Below, piece after piece: positions 33,512 to 44,650 of a DNA stretch of 64,000 bases. The position numbers were made by a program, and so were the translations under genes. The number at the start of each line of letters is the position of its first letter. Within the stretch, counting starts at the first letter, position 1. The notes below the pieces were generated by a model. That model ran no database searches and was not told the origin of the DNA. It was given only the letters and a program-made list of their open reading frames with translations. The stretch is from Adiantum capillus-veneris (taxonomy: Eukaryota; Streptophyta; Polypodiopsida; Polypodiales; Pteridaceae): the NCBI GenBank assembly GCA_014529385.2, contig CM043967.1, forward strand, positions 82,034,278 to 82,098,277, read 5' to 3'.

Positions 33512-34821
33512 ATGGATGATGAGGAGTTTCTTTCTTCTTTGTCACCGCAGCAGAGATAGTGGTACGTGGAGCATCATCGCTCTGGCGCATCATCGCGCGT
33601 TCCTTCTCCATCCGCATCTCCCTCTCTTTCGGAGCATTCGGCTCGCTCCGAAGCTTCGGCGTTGACGAGACGATCTTCACACTCGTCTAGACACCGGAGC
33701 TCTAGTGGTGGCGGTGGCGGTTGTTGTGGGGATTCCGCTGCCGATGCCTCCACACTGCCTGGTGTTCGACGAGGCTCTTTACCCTCCCCTTCTTTGCCCG
33801 CCCCCACACCAGCCAGAGCATCGCCATCTACGCTAGGTTTTGCGCGGCTGACTGTTCCTAGTAGCTACACACCTCTACCTACTCCGCCAGGAGCCACCCC
33901 ACTCGACACTCCTCGCTTCAGGGCCCAGACGCCGTTGGAGACACCTGACGTCCGTACCCCCATCGACACGCCGCTAGAGACCCCTCCCGGGACACCCAGG
34001 TTCACACGTCACTGGCCAGAGGGCTTGCCTTACTCCGTCGACTTCAACGGCGGCATCATCATGGATGAGGACGGCAAGAAGGTGATCTCGCGCATGCGTG
34101 GTCTTTGCTCTCAGCTGTTTAGACACTACATACTAAACAAATGGAGTGAATTACCAAGTGATTTAAAAAACAGAGTCATCCGCATACTTCATGATGATTT
34201 TCCCGTTCCAACACGGGATTAGCGCTTCAATGAAGACTTGAGGAAGATTCGAATGCGCGAATACTGCAAACACAAGCGTTCTGAAGTGCAAAACGCAATC
34301 AAGCATGGGTGGAACAGGCCAGATTGGCTGGCCAAAGAAGATTGGAAGAATGCGAAGAAAGCAGTGCGCGAGAATCCCGACAAGTGGAAGCAACAAAAGG
34401 ATGCAGCCAGAGCGCGAGTAGAGGCAGGGAGCTTACACCACTTGGGGAGCGGTGGATGGGCATCATTTGAGGCCGATTTTGTAAGTGTTTTCGCATTGCT
34501 CTTTATGTTCGATAGTTTAGGGTTTATGAGTTTTTTAATTCTAACATAATGAAATCTTTGTATGTTTTGACAGTGGTCGATGACAGGACGTGATCCCACA
34601 CCGTACGAGCGCGAGTACGCAGACAGGAAGGGCTTAAACGCGCTGATGGACATTCTCAGTTCTCGCGGCAGCATGGTTAGTATTAGGGTTTACTCTTTTC
34701 TATTTTTTGTATTGTTTTATAAATGTCGTTATATGTTTATACTTACTGAAAGCTGTCTTATTGTCTTTTTTTGCAGAATCCGACAGATACGCCGCTTGGA
34801 CGCGATGAGACGTCTGACTAG
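33512..34821 (+). pseudogene. CACTA Transposase_24 (TNPA-like) gene with two in-frame TAGs
   Basis: The ATG at 33512 (MDDEEFLSSLSPQQR) opens a frame with a Ser/Pro/Thr-rich N-terminus, repeated TPLETP-type motifs, then IMDEDGKKVISRMRGLCSQL and WSELPSDLKNRVIRILHDDF. It continues CKHKRSEVQNAIKHGW, AKKAVRENPDKWKQQKDAA and GRDPTPYEREYADR, the Transposase_24 pattern of plant CACTA second genes. Two GT-AG introns (34481-34573 and 34676-34776) keep the frame. TAG codons at 33557-33559 and 34220-34222 interrupt it although the frame continues cleanly past both. The family binds subterminal repeats and helps excision. Confidence 0.8.
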
Positions 34822-35085
34822 ACGACGTCAGTTTAGCCGTAGCTAGGTAGCATTAGTTGAGGGTTTCTCATAGCTTATGTATCATGAGACGGATTTTATA
34901 AGTCTTTTTGAACCATGTATATTATTACATTTGTCACCACAATTCATTTTGCCTATGATGTGTACAATTGTCAATTTTACGCTTATCAATTTTGCAAACA
35001 ATGCGTCTTGTGGGTGACTATTTTGGGTCTATTATCTACCCTTGCACTTTTTTTAAAAAGTGAATCAAATACAATATGCTTGATG

Positions 35086-35114
35086 GGTGGCAGGGCATTC
35101 AATGCCCTGTCACC
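35086..35114 (+). other. CACTA subterminal hairpin
   Basis: The same stem-loop as at 23-51 with one T replacing C in the 3' arm (a G-T pair), again followed by a run of A. Confidence 0.6.
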
Positions 35115-35129
35115 AAAAAAAAAATCTCT

Positions 35130-35330
35130 CGGGCATCGCTATAACCGTCGCTATTTATGGCTGTGGAGCGTCGCTATGAGCGTCGCTATAGACTTCTGTG
35201 TAAACGTCGCTATAATAGTCGCTATGACTGTCGCTATGAGCGTCTCTATATAGCGACGCTTATAGCGACGTATATAGCGACGCTCTCGTAGCGACGCTAT
35301 TAGAGACGGTTTTAGCGACGCCGGGGGTTA
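35130..35330. repeat. CACTA 3' subterminal repeats
   Basis: More than ten CGTCGCTATA or TATAGCGACG units in both orientations, mirroring the 5' zone. Confidence 0.8.
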
Positions 35331-36612
35331 TAAAAACCCAGTGTATTTCCGTCGCTAACAGCGTCACAAGAGCACACAACCTCTTATAGTGAAAGTTGAT
35401 GGACCAGTACATTTTCATCAAAACAATCATTTCTTATGTTTTGTTGCATAAAAATAAGATTAGGGATTTTTGTGGGACTTGAGATAAATTCCCTAGTTAA
35501 CTTCAATGGGTTGGTGATCAGAACATATGACTGCTTCTCACTCACTATTTTTTGTTTTGCCAAAAGAAATAGGTACAAAAAACTTGAATTTTTACCATTC
35601 TGCAAACCTATCATCAAAGTTTCTATAGCCACGCTCAATACAAATAATATATGCATATTTTCTTAGTTCCCTATTGTCCTTTAGGTTCATAAGGAGCCAT
35701 GGATCATGTCAAAAGAATAACACATCTCTTACCAAGGGGAATCTTGGGGACAAAGATGAAGTGCTAAATACAGCAAACATGAAAAAAATGGGTTCAACAT
35801 TATGAGTTGTAGAATCCCATAGAAACTATTCAATATCTAGCCAAATTTGATCCTTATGACTAGATATGGTTACTACCTACAAAATGCATGTAGTTGTCAC
35901 AAGAAACTAACAATATTGAAAAAGCTATACTTGATATACTAGACTGTTTCGTTTTCTTCTATAATTGAAAAAATCAACCATCGTTGTCTACTATGCAAAA
36001 TAGGGTATTAGGTGCCCCAAAACTCAAAGAACACTAGCTTTATGTTACAATATGTGACATAGAAAATCAAAACTGCATTTGGATATCATGAAAGCCACCA
36101 AAAAAATCATAGAAGAGCTAAAATTGGCTAAAAAACAGGATATGACAATTTTTGTAATTTGGTCATAACTTACAACTTTAACATTTATTTCTCCCTAAAA
36201 GCATCAGGACATGTTGAGGACTACTAAAGATAGTTCTCTAGCATTATAGACCTCACAAACATGAATTCTAGAGTGGTATAGTTGCAAAAAGTTGAAAAAA
36301 GTCAAAAACAGGACCCGTTTTTTCACACAGTTTAGGTTGTGAAATGTTGTGCAAGGACAAGGTTAAAGATGAAATTGATATTCCAAAAAAATGTCGAGTT
36401 TTTTTCAGCTCATGAGACAACTTTCTAGACAGATAGCACCTCAAAATCCGTTTTGAAACTCTTGACATAATTCAAGGAAAATGGTCACTTAACAGGACAT
36501 AAAAGTGTCCCATTACCAACCTAGTGTTAAGTCAAAATTTGGCAAAAGAGATATTGAAAGTTAATTTCCTTATTTTTTAAAGAGACCCAAAAATTGAGGA
36601 TCTTACACAAAG

Positions 36613-37649
36613 CAAAGCTTTTGGCGTCTAAAAAGCATCTGCTATTCAGCCCTTAAAAAGTGAGCAATGTAGATTAAATCAGCCACGTCAGCAATCTATA
36701 TGGCAGCCACTTCGGCACCCATGATTTTCGTCGCAAAACGTAGGTCTGTACAATAGTCCCACGTCAATATCTGATTTTTAATCACTTTTTGCCTCATCAG
36801 CATCTAATTTCTAATCTTTTCTCAACAGCAATCTCTTCTCTTCAATTTTAGGTCGGGAAATATGCCACATTGTCACTTTTGTGACACACTTCCCCCTCCC
36901 CCCCAAAAGAAGAGTAATCGCCCTCAATTACACCTACAAAAAGAAGATCAAAACAATAGACTTTGTCAAAAGTCATACATACTCTTCTACTATCCACACA
37001 AGACAGTAGTCACAGAGCATGCGTCGCAATATGGTGTCTCTGAATCCAAGTCACCTTCGTCCAAATTATACAAAGACTCAATGGACAATGTCTCTAGATG
37101 TCTACAGACCCCAGATACACATTGATCCACACTGTATCACACAGCCACATTCATATATTATTTCCCGTCGAGACCTCAGATATAAACATGACACACATCC
37201 ACTTAATTACATCGTCATCCCTATCAAGATCTCGGATGCAAACATGGTCACAGTAGTGCATTCAGTCGAAATCACACAAACTTCTCTTAGATGCACTAAA
37301 CACATCACCGATTTTAGAGAGGTAATGTTGAGAGACATTCTCATCTCATATACTCAAACAAATTCTACACAATCGAAAAGAGTACATTACTCATTCAAGG
37401 ATATCCTTTCATCTTCTATGTACATACCTATAGCATCCCAAGGCAGAGTATGTTCAGCACATTATGCTCTCAACATGACAAAGACCATGCCGACTGATGC
37501 TATGCAATCTCTATTGATTCCTTGAAAAGGGAGTGGAGTGGCTCCTATGTCATGTAGCACTATGTGCACCTGACTCATTTGTTGAATCTCAGTGCGCTTC
37601 CATATCAGCTACTACCAATACCAAAAGCCTCAAGGTAAAGCTCTATCAA
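36613..37649. other. Unassigned, possibly LTR of the gypsy relic to its right
   Basis: It follows the CAAAG duplication. A plus frame at 37019-37525 (168 codons, His/Thr/Ser-rich) has no recognisable domain. The position downstream (minus sense) of a chromodomain relic suggests LTR sequence, but no partner LTR was found. Confidence 0.35.
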
Positions 37650-37890
37650 CTAAGGAGTATCTGCCAAGTACTCCTCCATCCAATTTGCATCAAGAGTAGG
37701 ATAATTCTTGAACTTGACCAAATATCTGCAGACTAGCTCTCCCTTCACCTTTGTGTCCTTGTGGGCTAGAATCTGCTCAAGTTAAAGAATCTCCTCTGTT
37801 TCTTCGGCCTTTGGCTGCAATCCTCTGGCACTTGAGCTTTGAAAGGTCTCAATAGCTCACATGAAATGCATTGTGAATCCTCCCAACAAG
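37650..37890 (-). pseudogene. gypsy chromodomain relic
   Basis: The minus strand reads EQILAHKDTKVKGELVCRY followed by LVKFKNYPTLDANW and EEYLADTP then a stop. This is the chromodomain pattern of chromoviral integrases, which steers integration to marked chromatin. Upstream, in another frame, KLVGRIHNAFHVSY gives the preceding integrase end. The aromatic cage residues cannot all be assigned. No other part of this element is recognisable nearby. Confidence 0.7.
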
Positions 37891-39667
37891 CTTGCAACTA
37901 ACAAGACCCCTAGCTGCCTTGCGATCAGTAAATAGGCTGTGTTCGGGTCCCCTATTGGTGCATTCCAAGCGGCTGAATTACCCTCTACGTCATAGATTCA
38001 TTCCTGGCTGCCCGTTATGGTGCCATTTATGTACCCTTTTTGCAACCATAGCCTCATGAGCATTCGATCAGTTTTCAGCCAAGGAGACATCTTCCTTTTG
38101 GTGTTCATTTCAGCCCCAAAAATCGCCTTCCGGATGCAATTCCCGGTGCCTCATCAAGTCGTATCTGCAGCCATACTAAATCAGCCCCAAAGGTGTTCCA
38201 TTCTTGCAGGGTCACCTCCCTCTGCACTCTGACTACGGACGAGAAGAACAGCCTCTTTCTCACGCCTTTGAGCTGTGTGAATAGGTAGATTCCCTCAACA
38301 AACACTCTCATGTCCTTTGGGTCTGTAGCCACAAGAAGATTTAGAAATTTTATCATGTAGGAAAATGGAGTTGTTTTCAGTGTTTTTCATACAATGCACA
38401 ACATCATGAGCTTCTGCTCAAGAGGCACTGCATACCTAGCGCGGTACGATTCAGGGCAGGGGACCGCCCGCCCCCTCAATGGGGTCGACGTTCCACTACC
38501 CCCAATCGTACCTAGCTAGGTATGCGATGCCTCCCTCACAGAAGCTCATGATAATGAGGTAAGTCACAAGGTGAGAATTATTGTGAGAATTTGTCCAAAA
38601 CTTCTTGTGAGCAGGCTATCTAGGTGGGATACCGCGTGCTCAAGTGTAGGACTCGGCAATCATGGGGACACAATGTAATTTTTCTTGATGTATGCATATT
38701 ATTTTTTATTAAAGAGTTTCTCATGCCTTTTCTTGGTTATAAACTTGCAATCGAGGACTTTGTTTCTATGAGATGGGATCTAGGTCAAGGTTTCTATGGC
38801 TAGGTCAAAGATGCAACTGAGCATTCGGGTCTTCACAAAGTCACCGACATGGCTCCAAACTTTGCCAAAAAAGGCCAAAAGTAGACCGATTAAAATAAAC
38901 CCCCCCAAGAGGCCTTGTCTGCTGAGGAGAGAGAAGAAAGAGATTTGATTGAAAGATATAAATAAGTCCCATTTTAATGGCTACAACACCTGCACAATTT
39001 CCAGAGAGCTCATTTTGGAGCAAGAAAGAGTACACCCCCGGTTTCAAGTGGCAGATCTTCTCAACCTCGAGAGGTTTTGTTGTGGGTGCTAGACAATGAA
39101 GGGAATTTTCTTCGCATATTACGTGTTCACATTGTCAACTCGATGAAAAAGTGGTTTCATTGTGCTTTTCGAGCACAAAACAGTGTAATAGCTCACTAGA
39201 TCGGAGGGCCGGCTTATTAGGTGAAGTATAGTATACATGGTGCACTTGTACGCTACTTTCTCCCAACCAATTTACCTCTTCTCTGCACCATGTTGCGATA
39301 TAACAAGCTTTCATGGCACTTGTCATTTAGAACATACCAAGCGTGATTTTTGTCTTTTCTTTTCTTTTCGGTTTTGAAAGCTAGGAGTACGCTAGTTACT
39401 TATTTATCCTTGATTCTGCTTAATTGTGTCAATGATAGTTTTGTTTCATTCTTGGCTGGGGGCTACTTGCCACTCCAGAAACTAAGTATGTGTTACGCAG
39501 ATTTTTACAACATGAGGTGTATTTTACATGCAGATTTTCTCCATGAGAAGCTTTCTTGTGACAACGCAGTTTGCCAATGTAGCATGTATTTTTAAGCTCC
39601 GACGAGAAGCAAAAGCACAACATGGTAGCATCCACTTTAGAGCTTTTAGATAGAGTTTTGAAGCTTT
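37891..39667. other. Unassigned spacer with a foldback
   Basis: Apart from the foldback at 38403-38552 I see no supported gene. The longest frame (38105-38356, minus, 83 codons) shows no known motif. Confidence 0.4.
38403..38552. other. 150-bp imperfect foldback, possible small-RNA precursor
   Basis: The ends ATCATGAGCTTCTG and CAGAAGCTCATGAT are perfect inverse copies. Pairing continues inward through GCATACCTAGC and GGTACGATT with small bulges to an apical part of about 55 bases. Size and mismatch pattern resemble plant miRNA precursors or a small inverted-repeat MITE. I do not recognise a known mature miRNA in it. Confidence 0.55.
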
Positions 39668-40066
39668 TTAACACTATTTTGGTACCAAAAAGGACACTTT
39701 AGTGTCCTTTTTTGCAGATTTAAATAAAATAGTACATGAAATCTAGAACACATCTCAAGAAATGTTGTTGCAAACTAGTTATAAAATGTTATTTCAAGTA
39801 CTCATAAAAATTATAATCCCTCATTTTTAATCATAGCATCAATAGTCATTACACTCATGAAAAGAACATACGCAAAGTAGCATTCAATGTTTCGTTAAAA
39901 CTCGTACTCTAGCCTAAGAAAAAAATGAGCAGGGTGCATGCAATAATCCGTGGTAACTACTTATCTATGTATTTGATATTTTTGCAATTTCTATGTGAGA
40001 AAAAAATCCTTTATGACTAGAATTAAATATATTAAGTCATGTGGATCAAATATGCAACGTTCACAA

Positions 40067-40209
40067 TGTTGGAGCTATATATGGCTCACTCTACTGAACT
40101 TGGTCTCACCTATATATTTGTATCTTGTCCTCAATATGAATTCGTCTTTGGGAGCATATATGGTGTGTCTCTTGTCTCGTATCTCTCTCTTTCTCTCTAC
40201 ATCTCAACA
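40067..40209 (+). repeat. copia copy 2, 5' LTR
   Basis: TGTTGGAGC to CTCAACA. It is followed immediately by the primer-binding site TGGTATCAGAGC (40210-40221). Confidence 0.95.
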
Positions 40210-40930
40210 TGGTATCAGAGCGGTAACGATCACGCACTGATTCAATTCATAGTGACACAACAGTATGTGTATGTGATTCGCATGTAAGATTCAAAATTGC
40301 TACAAATTTTATTTTTGAGCGTTGATTCTTGTTAATTGTGGTTGTTTTGTATTAAGAAGAATATGATTAGTGTTTTATGTGGTGTTTATTTTTAATCAAT
40401 CTAATCGTTGATTACGTTTTCTTGTTGATGACACCCTGAACTTCATCTCAATTTTTCTTGCTGTTCTGCTCAAAATTTGGAGAAACTTGTTCGTCTCCTC
40501 GAGCTCTTCGATTTGAGTTGTAGGTTTGCGTCAATCGGAGTTCGCAACAGAAAGTTATGTTGTTTTTACTGCAATTGAGCTTGACGTCGCTTTTTTCATC
40601 CTACTTCTTCGTGAAGCGTCCGCGATCGTTTTTCTTATTTTGGCATTAACTTTTTCGAGAAGATTTATCTTTTTGCTATTCGTATTGTGGCCGTCAATCT
40701 TGCGGCTCACGCCACTCTATTTTGAGGACTCGTTTATTATGAACGTCTCCTTTACCCTACTTTTTTTGGGTGACGTCTCTCACATCTTTGGACGTTCCTT
40801 GAGCATCTTTCTTACGTTTATCGTTGACAGAACGCAATACTCATATATCTCTCATTCTCAATTGCGGCCTTCACCATATATGGTGTGCAGATTCTGCGAT
40901 CTTATCTTATACGTCTTCTCGCAACAAGAT

Positions 40931-41989
40931 ATGGCTATGAATATTCTCGTCAACGGCTTTCCTTCTGGCCATCGTTCTGTTCCTCCTTTCCAAGGTCAAG
41001 GATTTCCAGGTTGGAAAGCAAAGATGTTGTTAATTCTTGAAGGCGATGAACTCTCGGATGTTGTTCTTGGAAATCGTGTTTGTCCGCCTCAACCTATTGA
41101 TACAGATAATGATAACGTGTTTATCACTGAAGGACCTATATTTGAAGATTGGAATGTTGCCTATACGGATTGGAAACGATGTGATAAAGAAGCTCGTCAG
41201 AAGAATTTCTGCTCTTACTGATTCCCTTTTGCTTGATATGTATGAACTGCCTACTTCCCACGACGTATGGAAGTACCTTATTGCAAACTTTCTGAAGAAA
41301 TCTGTTACAGAAATACTTTATTTGAGAGGGTTGCTTAACAAGTTACAATATGAAGTTGGTATTGCCATGAAGGGACATATTGAATCTTTCAAATCTATTA
41401 TTAATCAACTTGCTGCTGCCGGTGATCCTGTTTCACAAAAGCAACTGATTACACTTCTCCTTGATACGGTGAAGGACTCTTCTTATGATAACATTGTTAC
41501 TATTCTCTCTAATAAAGATGGTCTTAATTTCGACCAAGCCTGCATGTCTTTAATTGAATACTCTCAACGTCAAGAACGTCGGAATGCTGGTCACGATACA
41601 ACTATGATTTCACAAGAGGAGACTGCGTCACAACAGATGGACGTGCTTTTTATGCTCGAAGGCGTCCATTTCAACGAGGAAACCGCAGAGGTGGTCGTCG
41701 CGATAATATTTTCTCTCGTCTCAAATTTCCTAATAAGCAATGTTCTTACTGCAATAGAAATGGCCATACTGAAGATGATTGTTGGGCACGTCAATATGAT
41801 GAAGAACACAATATTACCACAAAACAACCACGTTTATCTAGAGAGTCTTCTTCTTCTTCTTGTGAATATTGTGGACGATCTGATCATTCCACTCATATGT
41901 GCTATAAGTGTCGATTCGACACAGATCGGAATAGAGCATATGCTACTGAACATCGAAACAACATTGTACCAGAAACAAGCTGCGTCCTA
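40931..41989 (+). pseudogene. gag: copia copy 2 Gag and start of Pol
   Basis: The ATG at 40931 corresponds to that of copy 1. A net loss of 2 bases near 41195 and a 1-base loss at about 41640 shift the frame twice. The reading then continues through both zinc knuckles (CSYCNRNGHTEDDC and CEYCGRSDHSTHMC) in one frame, so the intact family fuses Gag and Pol. A TAA at 41990-41992, where copy 1 has ATG, cuts the chain before the protease. This copy lacks the 11-bp deletion of copy 1. Confidence 0.85.
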
Positions 41990-44650
41990 TAATCAGTTGC
42001 TCCAGAAATAATACTTCATGTACGTAATGGATCATTTTTTATTGTCGATTCTGGTGCTACAGGAAATATGACATATCAGTCTAAGTGGCTCCATAACTAT
42101 CATCCACTGCCAGTTCAACGTGTTGTTTATCTTGTTGATGATACTACTTGTCAAGTAAAGGGTATTGGAGACTTATATCTTGGTACCTTATCTTCTTCCA
42201 CTCGAATTTTGCGAGGAGTATTACATGTACCAGATCTTCAACGTAATCTTCTTTCAGTTGCTAGACTTGTTGATCTTGGTATGTTTGTTGGATTTGATCA
42301 TACCAAATGCCGAATTGACAAAGATGTACAGACTGTAACCACTGCTCCTCGAAATGGTAATTTGTTTGAACTCTCTCTCAATGATGTTGTAGCAAATATT
42401 GTCACTACTCCAGGTGATAATGATTGCAAAGTATGGCATCACCGTTTTGTTCATGCTGATTTCTCAAAACCCCTTGATCTTCAACGTCGTGATCTTGTTC
42501 ATGGCATGGATCTTAAAGCCCATCCCCATATGGGAATTTGTGAATTTTGTGCTCTTGCGAAACACAATCGTAAACCCTTTCCTCTTTCAATTACAACTCA
42601 TTCTCATGACATATTGGATCTTGTTCATATTGATATATGTGGACCTCTACCTTCTTCGAGATCACAATATCGCTACTTCATTACTTTCATTGATGATTTC
42701 TCAAGGTATACGACTGTATTTCTACTTAGACAAAAATATGAAGCCTTATCTGTTTTCAAACAATTCCACAAGGCTGCAGAACTTCAAACTGGTCCTCGCC
42801 TTAAGAAGCTTCGTAGTGACAATGGAGGCGAATATGTTTCTCAAGAGTTTGTGAGTTACTGTGCTGATAGTGGAATTCATCATGAACACACAATTCCATA
42901 TTCGCCTCAACAGAACGGTGTTTCTAAACGAAAGAATTGCACTATTCTCAATGCTGTAAGATGTATGCTGATTCATTCTCGTGTTTTCTGGGTTGAAGCT
43001 ACTTTGACAGCAGCATTTATTGAGAATCATCTTCCTACTACTGCACCCTCTGGTAAGATACCCATCACAGCATGGACAGGTGACATTCCTTCTGTATCTC
43101 ATTTTCGAACCTTTGGATGTATTGCTTATATTCATGTTCCCAAAGAAACACGAACAAAGCTTGATGCTCCTGGTCTTAAAGTTATTTTTATTGGATATTC
43201 TGACACTTCCAAAGGCTACAAATTCTATGACCCTTCCTCCAAGAAAGTAATTGTGAATCGTGATGCTACTTTTAACGAACAGCTTATGGGAGGCTCATGG
43301 TCCATGGATGATTCTGATGATACTAAATCATTGCTTCAGGCTTTTCCATTTCTTTCAGAAGATGAAACTCTTCCTATAGAGCAACTTTCCTCTTCACAAC
43401 CATCCATTCCAAATGTTGCCAATGATGATATTGATATTTTTGTTGATCTGCCTATTGATTTTGAACATGGCTCATGTTATGTTTTTGATGATGATATTGC
43501 TGATAATGCTTTTTCTACTTCTGAAGATCCCGTTACTTATGATGAAGCTATCTCTTCACCACAAAAGGACCAATGGCAAGAGGCTATGGAAGCAGAGTAC
43601 GATTCTCTTATCTCTAAAGGTACATGGATACTAATTGAATTACCTCCTGGTCATACAGCTATTAAATGTAAGTGGGTGTATAAGACAAAAGGAAAAGCAG
43701 ATGGATCTTTTGACAAGTTCAAGGCGCGTTTAGTTGCAAAAGGTTACTCCCAAGTAGCTGGTGTTGATTATCAAGAGACTTTTTCACTAGTTGTTCACAT
43801 TACAAGTGTTCGAGTTTTATTGGCATTTGCCGTTCAATTTGATTTAGAAGCTTATCAAATGGATGTGCGAACTGCTTTTCTTAATGGTGACTTGGAAGAG
43901 GAAATTTATATGGAACAACCAGAAGGGTTTGTTATTCCAGGTAAAGAAGACCTTGTTGCTCAACTCCATAAGGCACTGTATGGTCTCAAACAAGCTTCGC
44001 GAGCCTGGTATACAAAATTTGATCTTTTTCTCACCTCTAAAGGATTCATCTCTTACTCGTCAGACCCCAACTTATACATAAAACGCCAAGGTAGCAGTTT
44101 TGTGATTCTTGCTCTTTATGTGGATGATACCATCCTTGTTTCCAATGATTTGGGATTTCTTCAGCAAGTGAAAAATTTATTGTCTTTTGCATTCGATATG
44201 GTGGATCTTGGAGAGATTCACTCTTGTCTTGGCATTCAAATCCAACGGAACCGTACAAAAGGTATTTTATTCCTTCGACAGTCAAAGTTTATTGCAGATA
44301 CTATTCAAAAATTTGGTATGGAATCTGCACATTCATCCAACACACCTTGTCTTGCGAGATCTACGAAGAATACTTCTGACAATGGCGGTCAACTTGTCAC
44401 AAATCAACCTTATGCTAACTTGATTGGATGTCTTCAGTTTGTTGGCATGAACACTCGTCCTGATATTCTGTTTGCTGCTAACTATCTTGGACAACATCTT
44501 GCATGTCCTTCTCTTAAGCATTGGTCTGCTGCAAAGCGTGTATTGAAATACTTGAAAGGCACTAAAGATTTTGGTTTAGTCTATCGACGACAACTCACAT
44601 CGGATTCTATGCAATCTCTTTCTCTTTTGGGTTACACAGATGCAGACTAG
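41990..44650 (+). pseudogene. pol: copia copy 2 Pol: protease, integrase, reverse transcriptase
   Basis: After the TAA the frame is open for about 880 codons: FIVDSGATGNM protease, VWHHRFVH and GICEFCALAKHNRK zinc-binding residues, integrase core with LVHIDICGP and LRSDNGGEYV, and reverse transcriptase with QMDVRTAF and YVDD both intact. The integrase catalytic Glu is Lys (VSKRKN, 42926-42928) as in copy 1. A 6-base gap near 42980 removes GLS of copy 1. The frame ends at the same TAG after DAD (44648-44650). Reverse transcriptase looks usable. Integrase does not. Confidence 0.88.

Larger units (their letters stand above)
28809..35391 (+). mobile_element. CACTA (En/Spm) transposon, complete ends
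   Basis: It starts CACTACAAGAGG and ends CCTCTTATAGTG (11 of 12 match), with AAA duplications at 28806-28808 and 35392-35394. The two related TTAA elements show the site uninterrupted (CCAAAGTTGATGG). Subterminal zones at both ends (about 28830-28945 and 35130-35330) are dense in AGCGACGCT / AGCGTCGCTAT repeats. Between them are microsatellites, a tRNA-like patch, a captured host gene piece, a TNP2-type transposase lacking its core and a Transposase_24-type gene. Cut-and-paste activity would need another element's transposase. Confidence 0.93.
28620..36526. mobile_element. TTAA-flanked inverted-repeat element, family A, copy 3 (split by CACTA)
   Basis: Termini CACTAGGTTGGTAAC and ACCAACCTAGTG are flanked by TTAA (28616-28619 and 36527-36530). 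Without the CACTA element and one AAA it is about 1321 bp and collinear with copy 1, including the interior around CATCAAAGTTTCTATAGCCA. The single TTAA in the other gypsy LTR is its empty site, the clearest proof in the window of the TTAA duplication. Confidence 0.9.
9378..36607 (-). mobile_element. Complete Ty3/gypsy element with nested insertions
   Basis: Both LTRs begin TGAGAGA and end TTTTACA or CTTACA on the plus strand, and the element is flanked by identical CAAAG duplications (9373-9377 and 36608-36612). The primer-binding site is beside the right LTR, so the element reads leftwards: gag, protease, reverse transcriptase, RNase H, integrase. Removing the younger insertions (a copia element, three TTAA elements, one with a CACTA inside) leaves about 11.2 kb, of which about 4.7 kb is internal. 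All genes are broken. The domain order and the end resembling a chromodomain border suggest a chromovirus. Confidence 0.9.
26038..36607 (-). repeat. 5' LTR of the big gypsy element, split by a TTAA element and CACTA
   Basis: The LTR sequence is 26038-28619 plus 36531-36607, about 2.66 kb. The rest is TTAA element copy 3 with the CACTA inside it. The left LTR retains the empty site, a single TTAA in GCATCTTAAGTC at about 18538-18549. Compared with the left LTR it lacks about 1.12 kb (junction near 26840). Confidence 0.88.

Noticed and set aside
33566-34222. Ser/Pro/Thr-rich frame as a possible host gene
   Set aside because: It lies inside CACTA in the place of the second transposon gene and continues into the Transposase_24 region.
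28830-35330. Regularly spaced short repeats that could suggest a CRISPR array
   Set aside because: Units are about 11 bases, in both orientations and without uniform spacers. They are CACTA subterminal repeats in a eukaryotic genome.
37019-37525. 168-codon plus-strand frame as a gene
   Set aside because: No recognisable motif. It is probably noncoding LTR-like sequence beside a minus-strand gypsy relic, although this is not proven.
16389-44650. TAG as a reassigned sense codon, since many interruptions are TAG
   Set aside because: TAA and TGA interruptions also occur (for example 41990 and 44768), and a nuclear plant genome uses the standard code. Shared ancestry explains the copia TAG.
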